This document shows positions 32,413 through 42,716 of a stretch of 64,000 nt of DNA, in pieces. Where the stretch lies: positions 27,287 through 91,286 of the forward strand of contig CAUYUJ010001412.1 of NCBI GenBank assembly GCA_963575745.1. The letters run 5' to 3'. Each line of letters starts with the position of its first letter. Position 1 is the first letter of the stretch. Origin of the DNA: Prorocentrum cordatum (taxonomy: Eukaryota; Sar; Dinophyceae; Prorocentrales; Prorocentraceae). The notes under the pieces were generated by a model that had not been told where the DNA came from, did not search any database, and worked only from the letters and a program-made list of their open reading frames with translations. Made by a program: the position numbers and the translations under genes.

Positions 32413-33113
32413 GAGAGCGACAACGGCGCAAACTCAACGCCTGCACTCCTGAGATCCTCGGAACGAGGGGTACACCCACGCAACGCAGCGCAATGCAACC
32501 CAACGCGTGCGATGGAGTGTGATGCTCGCTGAGGCTCGTAACGCTATGCTTGCGCGATGCCGCGCAATTGAATTCGGCGCATGCGCATCGTCATGATGCT
32601 GGCACGGCACGGCGCGACACCCTGCACCCGAGAGTCCCACCCTACACCATATGGCAAGCCCACGTGGCCTGATAAGGGTCGACTGCCATAGGTTTGGCGG
32701 CGTACTGTTTCGGCATCGTCTCTGGATGGGGCGGCACTTGCGGGGTGGCGCGAAGAGCAAGACTGGCCGAACATAAAGCCTAAATCTTCATGAGAATCGT
32801 GATGCGGACCCAACACACTGTGACATATACGGTTGAAGTACTTTTGGGGCGTGGCAGAGGACTGCAACGGCCTTGGCATGGGGCCTCCTAGGACCTCAGC
32901 TGGCGATGCACCAGGCGCATGCGACACACTTTAGGGGGGGGCTATTGAGATGGATTCTGAACGTGTTCGGTGATCTTTCGGGAGCTACGCTGAGGCGGGA
33001 TTGTGAAGCATGCCGCAGCATCACCCCCTTCAAAATCAACGTATTTGACATTCTTTTCTCCATCATTCAACACCCCTCAAACTTCGCACCTGCCAACGGC
33101 ACACAGAACAAAC

Positions 33114-33941
33114 TTAGTGCGGCAGCGAGTCTGGCACATAGGCCGCACCCTGAAAGGGCGCGCCGAGCTGGGCCAGCACATCGCCGAAACAAAGCTGGGA
33201 CGACTGAGCGGCCTCTGACTGGGAGCACGGTGGAGTCTCGTCGACAGGCGGCTGCGTCTCTGGCTCAGGCCCAGGGAAGGCCTGACCAAGACCTGGAAAA
33301 TTGGGCGTCGCTGGCTGCTCAGCGACCGCCAAAGTGCAATGCGGAACAACTGGCGCGGGCACTGAGCCCGAAAAGGAAGCCGAAAGAGCACCTGGCACAG
33401 TCAATGCCTGCGAAGTCCTCGGACCTGGCATCACTGGCGGCGCAAGCTCGCTCAGAGAGTCCGGTGCCGTCTTGTCGACGGGCTCTTGCGACGAAGAGCT
33501 CCTCTGGCACGATGGGCTCCTTCTCAACGCCTCCGCCGCCGACCGCTGGCGACGCTGACGCCCTTGGCATCGATGCCGCGGGCTCGTTGTCGTCGTCGTC
33601 GACGGGGTTCTCTTCGCGCAGCCTCTTGAGCAGCTGCCTCCGCTCTGCGGAAATCTCGGGGGCCTCGACTCCACGCGAATCTTTATCGGAATGTGCAAAA
33701 CTTGCTCTCGAAAGTACCTTGACGGCAACTCGCGAAGACTGGTCGTGATCACTGGGGTCCTGGAGGAACCATCGCGCCTGGCTTCGCCAGGCAAGTCGTA
33801 CATATAGAAGAGATGGGGTTCGATCGCACAGAAGCCAGAAACGCCATTGAGAACAAATGGGCACGGATGGAGCCCGGAGGGGGTGGCGCAAGAAACGGCA
33901 TGCAACCGCAATGGTTGCCAAAAGTATGCAACGCAATGCAA
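33114..33941 (-). CDS. Unknown protein in two or more frames
   Basis: Protein-like pieces alternate between frames: YMYDLPGEARRDGSSRTPVI and ELPSRYFREQVLHIPIKIRV, then ISAERRQLLKRLREENPVDD with an acidic DDDDN run, then EPVDKTAPDSLSELAPPVMP followed by a long Pro/Ser-rich tail ending FGDVLAQLGAPFQGAAYVPD and a stop at 33114. Changes lie near 33680 and near 33500. The tail looks disordered. It is upstream of, and on the same strand as, the large gene at 27577-32412; whether they belong together is not clear. Confidence 0.5.
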   Translation of the reverse strand: MHCVAYFWQPLRLHAVSCATPSGLHPCPFVLNGVSGFCAIEPHLFYMYDLPGEARRDGSSRTPVITTSLRELPSRYFREQVLHIPIKIRVESRPPRFPQSGGSCSRGCAKRTPSTTTTTSPRHRCQGRQRRQRSAAEALRRSPSCQRSSSSQEPVDKTAPDSLSELAPPVMPGPRTSQALTVPGALSASFSGSVPAPVVPHCTLAVAEQPATPNFPGLGQAFPGPEPETQPPVDETPPCSQSEAAQSSQLCFGDVLAQLGAPFQGAAYVPDSLPH

Positions 33942-34155
33942 TTCAACGCAGTGCCTTGGACAATGCGAACTGGCACGCAGCGCAGCGCATCCGAGTCAAT
34001 GATATAAGATGCCGTGCAATGCAATGCAGTCGACCGCAATATACTTCAACGCCGCGCGCAATGCTATGCAACTCAACGCCATGACAAGCCAGGGGGTGAC
34101 ACGGCACGGCACATGCTGCGCAAGTGGTTGCGCCACGCGGCAACCCTTGCTACCA

Positions 34156-34156
<1 letters not shown>

Positions 34157-34194
<38 letters not shown>
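34157..34194 (+). repeat. Poly-G tract, 38 bases
   Basis: An unbroken run of 38 G. Long poly-G can fold as G-quadruplex and is hard to sequence, so its length is uncertain. Shorter runs occur at 41255-41277 (23 G) and 53164-53188 (25 G). Confidence 0.95.
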
Positions 34195-34329
34195 CGTTGC
34201 GAAATCTATAACGTATGAAGGCAAACCTTGTGAGCATCGATTCTGGATGGGCAGGCTGTCGTCAATACGTGCGCTCTCCCAACGAAACCAAAAAACAACC
34301 CCAATACATTGGACACACAACTATGACGT

Positions 34330-34620
34330 TTAGAACCACTGTTGAATAGGAAGGAGGGCTGTCCGTGAGGCATGGATGGCCTGCTGTTCGGACGTGAGCC
34401 TATTCTGCTCTAGCAGTGCATCGCGTGTGACCAATGGTGATCTGGGAGCGTTTTTTTTTTTTGCCAGATTTGGGTAGGTATGTCTCACACGTATTCGGGC
34501 GGTAGTGGAATGACGGTCGAAGTTCAAAGGTGCATGACTGCTGTTTGCTGGCGACATATTCGTGCATGGCTTGGTCGTTGTCTGTCACGATTGCTAGCAA
34601 AACACAGGCGAGGTTAAGAA
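34330..34620 (-). CDS. Unknown coding fragment broken at a T12 run
   Basis: One frame reads MHEYVASKQQSCTFELRPSF and TCETYLPKSGKKK. After the run of 12 T on the plus strand (34451-34462, coding Lys) the next frame continues RSPLVTRDALLEQNRLTSEQ and ends ALLPIQQWF at a stop at 34330. A plausible acceptor (TGTGTTTTGCTAG) precedes the first part at about 34598-34610. The break sits exactly in the homopolymer, the strongest single case in the window for a base-calling or slippage origin. Function unknown. Confidence 0.55.
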
Positions 34621-34734
34621 CCCCCGTGGGCACGGTTGAATATCCCCACGGGCGAACCGCGGCAACGCGATGCAATGCTACGCAACGCGAGTGCGGCAAG
34701 CGACGACACACACTGCATATTTCACCCGATTCTG

Positions 34735-34938
34735 ATTTACCACATGGTCGACCACGCGGGATGGCGACCTATGTCGGGCGACCATGTCGGCGACCACATG
34801 GTTTACCATTTTCATGTTTGGCGATTTTTCGGTGACCATTTTGGCGACCATATGGGTTACCATATTTGATTTTGGCGACCATGTCGGCGACCACATGGGC
34901 GACCATATGGCGACCACTTTTGTAAAACCATCCCTGTA
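34735..34938 (-). repeat. Dispersed repeat with ATGGTCGCC units, copy B
   Basis: Read on the minus strand it starts TACAGGGATGGTTTTACAAA and continues with ATGGTCGCC and ATGGGTTACC units in the same order as copy A at 14569-14760. The 20-base lead-in differs from copy A at one position. It lies between two unknown coding blocks, perhaps in an intron. Confidence 0.8.
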
Positions 34939-35068
34939 ACGGCCAAGAACGTCACAAGTCAAGCCAGTACTCCATCTCGGACCCGGGACCCGAACCAGGA
35001 CGGTTCAACTCGATTCGCTGTGGAAGATTCACGGACCCAGCCGGAGGCGCAACGCCCCTGGACCCTGC

Positions 35069-35886
35069 TCAAATCTTGTTGCGGCGTGACACTGACTTGG
35101 CGGTCCGGCAAGGCCAGCTGCCGAGGGTCGCAATCGCGCGAGTGTCAGAGCCGGCAGCTGCGCCGCCAGCAGTTGTATCCTGCACACCACCACGATTAAA
35201 TTGCGCGGTGGGCCTCTCGATTGTTGGAACTTCTATGCTCTCCGATTGTTTGTTCTTTGCCCAAGCGCCCCGCCCGTCTGGTGGCACAATCTGCTCATCA
35301 TCGAGATCCGGCCATTCAAAGGCGGAAAGAACGGGGCATTTGAAGGGCGGGCATACTGATCGACCTAGGAAAACCACACAAGGGACCACCATACTGCATC
35401 GGTAGGAGGCGGACGCCCCTCGCGACTCGCCACATGCCCGGGCCACGCCACAAAGCGAAGCTTCAGGGGTTCAAAGAACTCGAAGAAAGGCTCATGGGGC
35501 GCAGGAGGCTGAGCCGCTGCACTGGTTGGTATCCCAGTCGGAACGCTTGCTGGCTGCTGGTGGTCGAACGTCTGGCTGCCACCAGCCAAGCGAAAGCGGA
35601 TGTTGTCCTTATTACCAACCCACTTTCGCAAATGCTGTTCCGTCTTGGTGAGATGGTTCATTGCATCCGTGGAACTCTTCCGCTGGCGCTGCAGTCGCAG
35701 TGCGCCCACGATAAACTCGTCTTTATCGTGGCCTGGGGGATCCACGACAACGAGCTTCAAGCCTGCATTCCAAAGCGTATCCGCGATAACCGTCCTGCCA
35801 TGGTTAGTAAGATAAGTCGCTCGCACATTATAGCGTCGCGGCGCAACTGCATGACAGAAGGGGCAATGCCCAAATCCCGCTCGCAC
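35069..35886 (-). CDS. Unknown protein with a C2-type zinc motif, two frames
   Basis: The first part reads GHCPFCHAVAPRRYNVRATY followed by LTNHGR; two Cys and later His could form a C2H2-like finger. It continues VVVDPPGHDKDEFIVGALRL, MNHLTKTEQHLRKWVGNKDN and a Pro-rich linker ending EPFFEFFEPLKLRFVAWPGH. From about 35400 the sense moves to a second frame with FEWPDLDDEQIVPPDGRGAW and a Ser/Thr-rich tail, stop at 35069. A possible acceptor (GGTTTTCCTAG) near the change means splicing rather than a frameshift could explain it. No family recognised. Confidence 0.5.
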
Positions 35887-36029
35887 GGAATGGAGGCTTG
35901 TACAGGTATACCCTGAGGTTGGTTGTGGTCTTTTTTCCCCACGTGCTTAATGGGGTGGTGGTTTTCCTCTCTGCCTCGTCGCACCCGCGGCCCTCGCGCC
36001 CCGCCTTCCTCCCCCCTCTCCTTTCACGC

Positions 36030-36165
36030 AGCACATCGCAGCGCGGCACAGCGCAGCGCAGCGCAGCGCAGCACAGCAAGGTGCAACACAGCGTAGCACA
36101 GCACAGCTCAGCACGGCGCAGCTCAGCTCAGCTCAGCACAGCTCAGCTCAGCACGGCCCAGCGCA
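36030..36165 (+). repeat. (CAGCN)n pentanucleotide array
   Basis: CAGCG, CAGCA and CAGCT pentamers repeat about 25 times and lead directly into the 90-bp satellite. Related AGCTT arrays occur at 54720-55180 and 62888-63010. Confidence 0.9.
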
Positions 36166-37690
36166 TAGCAGGCGTTGCGTTGTCTCGACACCATAGGGGG
36201 TGCGCAGGGGGTAGTCCCTCACCGCGGCCGCTATGCACGACGGTCGTCCAGGGCATAGCAGGCGTTGCATTTTCTCGACACCATAGGGGGCGCGCAGAGG
36301 TTGGTCCCTCACCGCGGCCGCTATGCACGACGGTCGTCCAGGGCATAGCAGGCGTTGCGTTTTCTCGACACCATAGGGGGTGCGCAGGGGGGGTCCCTCA
36401 CCGCGGCCGATATGCACGACGGTCGTCCAGGGCACAGCAGGCGTGGCATGTTCACGACACCGTAGAGGGTGCGCAGGGGGTGGTCCCTCACCGCGTCCGC
36501 TATGCACGACGGTCGTCCGGGGCATAGCAGGTTTTGCGTTTTCTCGACACCATAGGGGGTGCGCAGGGGGTGGTCCCTCACCGCGGCCACTATGCACGAC
36601 GGTCGTCCAGGGCATAGCAGGCGTAGCATTTTCTCGACACCATAGGGGGTGCGCAGGGGTGGCCCCTCACCGCGGCCGATATGCACGACGGTAGCCCAAG
36701 GCATAGCAGGCGGTCGTCCAGGACAAAGCAGGCGTGGCATTTTCTCGACACCGTAGGGGGTGCGCAGGGGGTGGTCCCTCACCGCGGCCGCTATGCACGA
36801 CGGTCGTCTAGGGCATAGCAAGCGTGGCATTTTCTCTGCACCATCGGGGGTCCGCGGGGGGTGGTCTCTCACCGTGGCCGCTATGCACGACGGTCGTCCA
36901 CGGCAAAGCAGGCGCGGCATTTCCTCGACACCATAGGGGGTGCGCAGGGGGTGTCCCCTCACCGCGGCCGCTATGCACAACGGTCGCCCGGGGCATAGCA
37001 GGCGTAACATTTTCTCGACACCATAGGGGGTGCGCAGGGGGTGGTCCCTCACCGCGGCCGCTACGCACGGTCGTCCAGGGTATAGCAGGCGTTGCGAATT
37101 CTCGACACCATAAAGGGGTGCGCAGGGGGTGGTCCCTCACCGCGGCCTCGATGCACGACGGTCGTCCAGGGCATAGCAGGCGTGGCATTTTCTCGACGCC
37201 TTAAGGGGGCGCGCAGAGGTTGGTCCCTCACCGCGGCCGCTGTGCACGACGGTCGCCCAAGGCAAAGCAGGCGTAGCATTTTCTCGGCACCATAGGGGAT
37301 GCGCAGGGGTGGGCCCTCACCGCGGCCGCTGTGCACGACGGTCGTCCAGGGCGCAGCAGGCGCGGCATGTTCTCGACGCCATTGGGGGTGCGCAGGGGGT
37401 GGTCCCTCACCGCGGCCGCTATGCACGACGGTCGTCCAGGGCGTAGCAGGCGCGACATTTTCTCGACACCATAGGGGGTGCGCAGGGGGTGGTCCCTCAC
37501 CACGGCCGCTATGCACGACGGTCGCCCAGGGCAAAGCAGGCGTGGCATTTCCTCGACACCAGAGGGAGTGCGCAGGGGGTTGTCTTTCACCGCGGCCGCC
37601 ATCCACGACAATGTCGCAAAGCGTAGCAGGCGGGTGCGCAGGGGGTGGTCCCTCACCGCGGCCGCTATCCACGACGCTGTCGAAAAGCCT
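36165..37690 (+). repeat. 90-bp tandem satellite, about 17 copies
   Basis: Units contain GGCATAGCAGGCGTTGC, TTTTCTCGACACCATAGGGG, GTGCGCAGGGGGTGGTCCCT and CACCGCGGCCGC. The period is 90 bp (for example unit starts at 36253 and 36343), a multiple of three, so long ORFs stay open in several frames on both strands (HHRGCAGGGPSPRPLCTTV; DHPLRTPYGVEKMPRLLCP). Each unit carries a nested inverted repeat, CTATGC … ACGAC-G-GTCGT … GCATAG. The last copies below 37690 are truncated. Confidence 0.95.
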
Positions 37691-38136
37691 AGCAGGCGCG
37701 GCAATTTGTCGACGCCAGAAATGCGGCGGACGCAGCGCGAGGTCGCAAGGCGCCGAAGGCGCGGAAGGGGGGGGGGGGGCGGCGCGACGCAAGTGGCGGG
37801 GGAAGTGGGGGAGGGGGGGGGAGAGCGGGGGGGCTGATCGGAGGGGACGGGCGGCGTCTGAGCAGGATGGCCCTCCCCTCCACCAGCGCGGGTGGGCACT
37901 TGCGCGGCGGGTGAGATCTCCCGCGCGCGACGCGCCCGCGGCGTGCGACGCCAAAACCGCGCGGGCCTCGTCGGGCACCCCGGCCAAGCAATCGATCCAC
38001 GCGGGGCTCGCGACGCACTTGTCGGCCCCCGCGAATCCGGCATGGCTCCTCGCGCGATGTCGCCACCTGGCCATCGATGGAGACGGACCGCAGCGGTGCC
38101 TTCAAGCCGGACAGGGAAGCTAGAACCATGCCGCAA

Positions 38137-38189
38137 AAAAAAAAAAAAAAAAAAAAAAAAACAAAAAAAAAAAAAAAAAAAAAAAAAAA
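38137..38189 (+). repeat. Poly-A tract (about 52 A with one C)
   Basis: A run of A interrupted by a single C near 38162. It may be the poly-A tail of a retro-inserted sequence on the plus strand, but no body of a LINE or SINE was recognised to its left, which is the satellite and GC-rich DNA. Confidence 0.9.
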
Positions 38190-38317
38190 CACGCGTCACG
38201 ACCGATCAGGATACGTCTCGCGGGAAGGCCCTGACAGGCCCTGGGGCGCGCCCCCCCGTTGGTCTAGCCGAGGGCCCAGGCCCCCGAGCCTGGCTTCGCG
38301 GCGGCCGCGAACAATCT

Positions 38318-38640
38318 TCACCGAACGTGCATGCTCTTAGCGTCTGCCGACTTCGCGAGCTTCTCAGCCTGGTCGAATTCGCGGGCTCCAACCAGGCTCG
38401 CGCCGTCGGCGTCGATCTGGTCGAAAAACCATCGGCGCCATTTCCGTCGCCCGCCGCCGTGGCCTGCGACGGCCCCTGGAGCAGGCGCCGGGCGCTCGCC
38501 GGGAGGTGCGCCGACTCTACGGCGGCGGCCAGAAAGTGCGTCTGGCGCTGCCAGTCGGCCATCGCGGCGACGCCCGCGGCCGCGGTCGCGCCTCGCACCG
38601 GGCGCAGCCAGTCGCGCGACACATGCCCCTGGCGGGCCAA
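38318..38640 (-). CDS. Unknown coding fragment with one frame change
   Basis: One frame reads ARQGHVSRDWLRPVRGATAA and MADWQRQTHFLAAAVESAHL through LLQGPSQATAAGDG. Near 38455 the sense passes to another frame, WRRWFFDQIDADGASLVGAR and FDQAEKLAKSADAKSMHVR, ending in TAG at 38318-38340. Composition is that of a helical soluble protein. The frame is open upstream without an ATG, so this may be a terminal exon. No family recognised. Confidence 0.4.
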
Positions 38641-39039
38641 CGTCTGGCGGCGACGACGAAGACGCGGACGGCGGCGGGGGCATCGAAGACAACGACGACA
38701 AGGGCGAGGACGACGACATATGGCGACGACGTCGAGGACGAGGACAGATGGCGGCGACGTCGCGGACGATGTGGCACGAGAGAGAAGGACGGTTGAAGAC
38801 TGAAATCAACCAGCCACCCACAGACCCGCTACTCCTACCGTCAGCACCGCATGTGTCCTGGCATGCGGACATGGCCGCATCCCATGCTCATGCGACGTCG
38901 GCGACCGCAAGATGAGGAGTGGATCTAGCGCGATAACACGAATCGCGCCCGCGGGCTTCCAGATCCGCATTCGCGCGCGGCCTGGCGCGGGCTAGTCGCG
39001 AACGTCTAACGCGCGGCGGCGCTCGTAGACGCCCCCCCC

Positions 39040-41300
39040 CCCCCCCGTGACAGGGGCGATCGCGGCGAGCACGCATGAGCCAAAATGGCAGCGCAGGAGG
39101 AGGAGTAGGGCGGGGTGGGGGAGCAGGAGCAGGAGCAGGGAGGGCAGGTGGGCAAGGAGGAGGAGGAGGAGGAGGAGGAGGAGGGGCAGAAGGAGCAATA
39201 TGAAAAGGAGGAAGGGGGCGGCCCTCCTCCTCCCCCCCGCCCTCCTTCCCCCCCCCCCCCGCCCTTCCCCTCCCTCCTCCTCCATCCCCCCCCCCCCTCC
39301 TCCTCTGCCCGTCCCTCTCCGCCCGAGCCCCCCCTGCCCCTCCCGATTCCTGCGCGGAGTCTGAGTGCGCTCTATATTTGTTGAGATGGGCGGGCGGGCC
39401 CGCGCGAGCCAGATTGCGGATGAGAGCGAGGGGGCGGGCGCAGGGTGGACCGCGGAACGGGTCGCGGCGGACGGGGCGCGCCGGGGGGGGTTGCAGATGG
39501 ATCGCGGGTGGGCGCGAAGTGGGACGCGTGGCGGGTCGCGGGGCGGGTCGCGGGGCATGTCGCCGGGGGGTCGCGGGCCGGTCTCGGGGCGGGCCGCGGG
39601 CGGGTCGCGGGGGGGGGCGGGGGGGGCGCCAGGGCCGACGGTGGAGGCCACGAAACGCTCCAGTGGGTGTAGGGAACGCACGCGGGCGGTAGCACCGGGG
39701 CCGTCGGTGGAGTTAAATTCGGCGCGTGGGACGCACGCGCGCGGCCCCGCTAGGGGCTTCGGTGGAGGTCGCGAAACGCTGTGCTGAGTGGGTGGAAGTG
39801 CCATATTGTGCGTGCGCGTGTGCGACGCATGCGGGAGGTCCGAACGGGGGCTTCGGCGAAGCCCCCCATGGGGTCACGAAAGTGGGCGTGCGGGACGCGC
39901 ACGGGCAATCCCATTGGAGGCTTCGGTGGAGCTCCCTATGGGGCCACGAAACGTTATACTGGGCGGGTGAAAATGCCAAGGTGGGACGCGCGCGGGCGGT
40001 CCCACTGGGGGCCTCGCTGGAGCTCCGCACGGGGTGGCGAGGCGCTGTCTGGGTGAAAATGCGGTTTTTCGAGACGCACGCGGGCAGTGGCGCTGGGGGG
40101 TTTGGTGGAGCTCCCCATGAGGCACGAAGCGCTGCATTGGGTGGGCGTAAATGCACAACTATTTGTTTGGGGGCGCGTGCGGACGCTTGCCCCGCCGCTC
40201 TCCTCTCCTCTCTCCCCCCCCCCCCCCCTCCCCCCATCCTCCTCCTCCTCCTCCTCCTCCCCCCCCTCCTCCTCCTCTTCCTCCTCCTCCTCCTGCGCGT
40301 TCTCCACCTCCTCCTCTGCCTCCTCCGCCTCATCCCATCCCTCCTTAGCTTTCTGACCCTCCTCTCCCCCCCCCCCCCATCCTCTTGCGATTGCTCCTGC
40401 CCCCCTCTCCCCCCCCCCCCTGCGCCCCCCCGCGGGCGCGGTCGCGGGCTCTTCGGGCGCCGTCGCTGCGCGGCGACCATTGTCCTGCAGGGGCTGCGCA
40501 GGCGAGAAACGGCGATGGGCGGCGAGGGCGGGCAGGAAGAGGGGGGGAAGGAGGTCAAGAAGAGGGGGGCGGAGGAGCGATTTAATATCCGAGTCGAGCT
40601 TCAATGTCTGCCGTTTCCCAATTCTGTTTAGATGGTTAAGGGTCCTCGACTCTTCGAGCTCTTGTCTCGTGGCATTCGCCGCCAGCGTCCTCTCCGTCGT
40701 TCTCAGCGTAGCCGTCGTTGGCGCAAGAATCGGCGCCGCCATCGTCGCCGTCGTCGCAATCGTGGTCGTCGTCGTCGTCATTATCGGGCGTGCCGCCGTC
40801 GTCGCCATCGCCATGCCCATCGTCAACATCGTCGTCGCCATCGCCGCCAACTTTAACCTTCTCTTCATCCTCCGCTCAAGGGGATCGGGATGAGGAGAGG
40901 TTGGGAGGGGGGGGGAAGGAGGAAGAGGAGGGGGAGGGAGGAGGATGAGGAGGAGGGTGGAGGAGGAGGAGGAGGAGGAGGAGGAGGAGAGGAGGAGAGG
41001 AAGAGGGGAGGAGGAGGAGAGGGAAGGAGAGGAGATAAGAGGAGGATAAGGAGGAGGATAAGGAGGAGGAGGGGGGGGAAGGGGATTGGGAGGATGATCG
41101 AGGTAGCGGTGGGATGAAGGGGAAGAGGAGCAGCAGCAGCTTCGGATTGCCGAGGGGGGCTGTCCTTGCCCCCGCCAGCAGCCGCGCGCCCGCGCGCGCC
41201 TGCCTCGCGCCAGGGCGGGCGGAGGAAGGGAGGGCCACGCGGCAGGGAGGGGGTGGGGGGGGGGGGGGGGGGGGGGGCGTTTATCCCCCCAGCGGCGGGC
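39040..41300. repeat. Repeat-rich block: GGGTCGC units, about 90-bp degenerate repeats, CCT/AGG tracts
   Basis: Sections: AGG and C-rich tracts 39100-39330; GGGTCGCGGG-type units 39440-39640; five or six degenerate units of about 90 bp with GGTGGAGCTCC and CACGAAACG at 39640-40150; CCT tracts 40200-40420; GTCGCC/GTCGTC units 40690-40860; AGG tracts 40870-41110; a G23 run at 41255-41277. ORFs here are artefacts. A short minus-strand stretch at 40560-40660 (RQELEESRTLNHLNRIGKRQ) might be a piece of an exon, but it is isolated. Confidence 0.8.
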
Positions 41301-41498
41301 CGCGTTAGTCTCCGCGCGTCGGTCAAGGCCTCGAGCTCTTAAGAACTTCTCTCCCGTTCCATGTCCTTCCCCATCCCCCCCCCCTGCCCTAGTCGCATCC
41401 CCCCTCCGCCCCTTGCCCCTCCTGCTCATGCACCCATTCCACCGCCGCCCAGCCTTGCTCTACAATCTCCTGCCCCGTCGCACTCTGCCCCCGCCCCA

Positions 41499-41771
41499 CT
41501 ATGCCTGGGCGCCCGCGAGCACATTGGCCTCGGTCGGGGCCGGATCGGCAGGCTGGCTGTCAGCCTCCGTCGGGGCAGGGTCGGCGGGCCAGCTGCTGGT
41601 CGCGGCATTGGTCGGCTGGCTCTGGCAATGCGAGCTACTCGGGTCCGCGGGGCATTGCTCGCCGATCTCGCTCTCGCCGTCGAGGCCCTCGCAATCGGGG
41701 GCTTCCTCCAGGGCGCGCTCGAAGTCGCTATGAAGACGAAGCAATCGTTCATCAGGGCTCGCATCCTCTGT
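41499..41771 (-). CDS. Unknown gene, terminal exon with PADPAPTEA repeats
   Basis: A good acceptor (CTGCCTGTGTACAG) precedes AG|GATGCGAGC, and the frame reads DASPDERLLRLHSDFERALE and CEGLDGESEIGEQCPADPSS. Two tandem copies of PADPAPTEA follow, and the frame ends at TAG. Acidic, with a disordered C-terminus. It is on the same strand and downstream of the exons at 41900-42671 and 42717-42841, which could be the same gene. No function can be inferred. Confidence 0.5.
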   Translation of the reverse strand, partial: TEDASPDERLLRLHSDFERALEEAPDCEGLDGESEIGEQCPADPSSSHCQSQPTNAATSSWPADPAPTEADSQPADPAPTEANVLAGAQA

Positions 41772-41899
41772 ACACAGGCAGTCGAGGGGGCCCAGGGGGG
41801 CGGTGGGCGGCGCGGGCGAGGGAAGGGCGGGGTTCGGGCGGCTTTCGAGCCCGCTCCATGTAGGCTGCCAGGCCAGCGGCGAAATTGAAAGATGTCGGG

Positions 41900-42671
41900 G
41901 GCCGCGTTGGGCCAGTCAGGTGGATGGTGATCGGGCCCGTCCGCGTCGCCGCCCTGGCCCGCGGTTCGGCGGCGAGCTGGCCGCGGCGACCGGCGGGCCC
42001 AGGCAACCGGCGCGCCGCGCTAGATGGACAGACATCCCGCGATTCCACATGACTGTCCTGCCGGGCGCTGCCATACATGATAATTGCTCCTCGATCCACT
42101 GTCGCGTCGGCGGTGCATCCGCGATGAACTTCGCGCGCGCTATTGGGGTTCACTTCATGGGGGGCGCGTGTTTCATCGTGCCCGACCCGATGAGCGCCGA
42201 CGCCAGCCGGTTAAACTCCCACGCCCTGCCTGACCGGCGCACGCGGCCCAGGGGGATCTGATCGCGCGCGCCCTGCAGCCAGTGCATCCGCGGCCCCGCG
42301 CCCCCCGCGCCCGACAGCTGCGCCCCCCGGGCGGGGCAGATCCGCGAAAAGCTGGCGACGGCCAGTGGCCCGTCAGGAAGCGAAGGGCCCCGGGCAGTCC
42401 TCCGCCCACGAGCGTCGGCGAACCTGGCAGACAGCGGCGCGCCCCGAAGCTCGGGCCCACCCCCCAGAAGCGGCCCGGCCCGACCAAAGTCAAGCCGACG
42501 CGACCTCGGGACCTCTCGGGGACAAGCGGGAAAGCGCAACGACCTGCCGCGGCGCAGCAACAACGCCAAGGGCAGAGGCGCCCTCGCGGCGAGATCCAGA
42601 CGGCCGCCTCGCCCAAAGCTGCCGTCGCTGAGCGAGGCGCCCATCGACTTAGAACGCCCTTGACCGCGCAC
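41900..42671 (-). CDS. Unknown gene, segment with an in-frame TGA
   Basis: From about 42400 down the frame reads SLPDGPLAVASFSRICPARG, MHWLQGARDQIPLGRVRRSG and WEFNRLASALIGSGTMKHAP, reaches TGA at 42150-42152, then continues in the same frame as TPIARAKFIADAPPTRQWIE and MAAPGRTVMWNRGMSVHLAR. Both sides look coding, so the TGA is either a nonsense mutation (a Trp codon TGG would fit) or lies in an unseen small intron. No family was recognised. The first 80 residues are Arg/Gly-rich and may be non-coding. Confidence 0.45.
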
Positions 42672-42716
42672 GCAGAACCACCAGGCGCAACGCGCCGAAG
42701 ACCTACTAGCACGCTC

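Noticed and set aside
36165-37690. CRISPR array
   Set aside because: Repeats are contiguous 90-bp satellite units without unique spacers, in a eukaryotic context.
38137-38189. LINE or SINE ending in poly-A
   Set aside because: Sequence to the left is the 90-bp satellite and GC-rich DNA, with no promoter boxes or RT.
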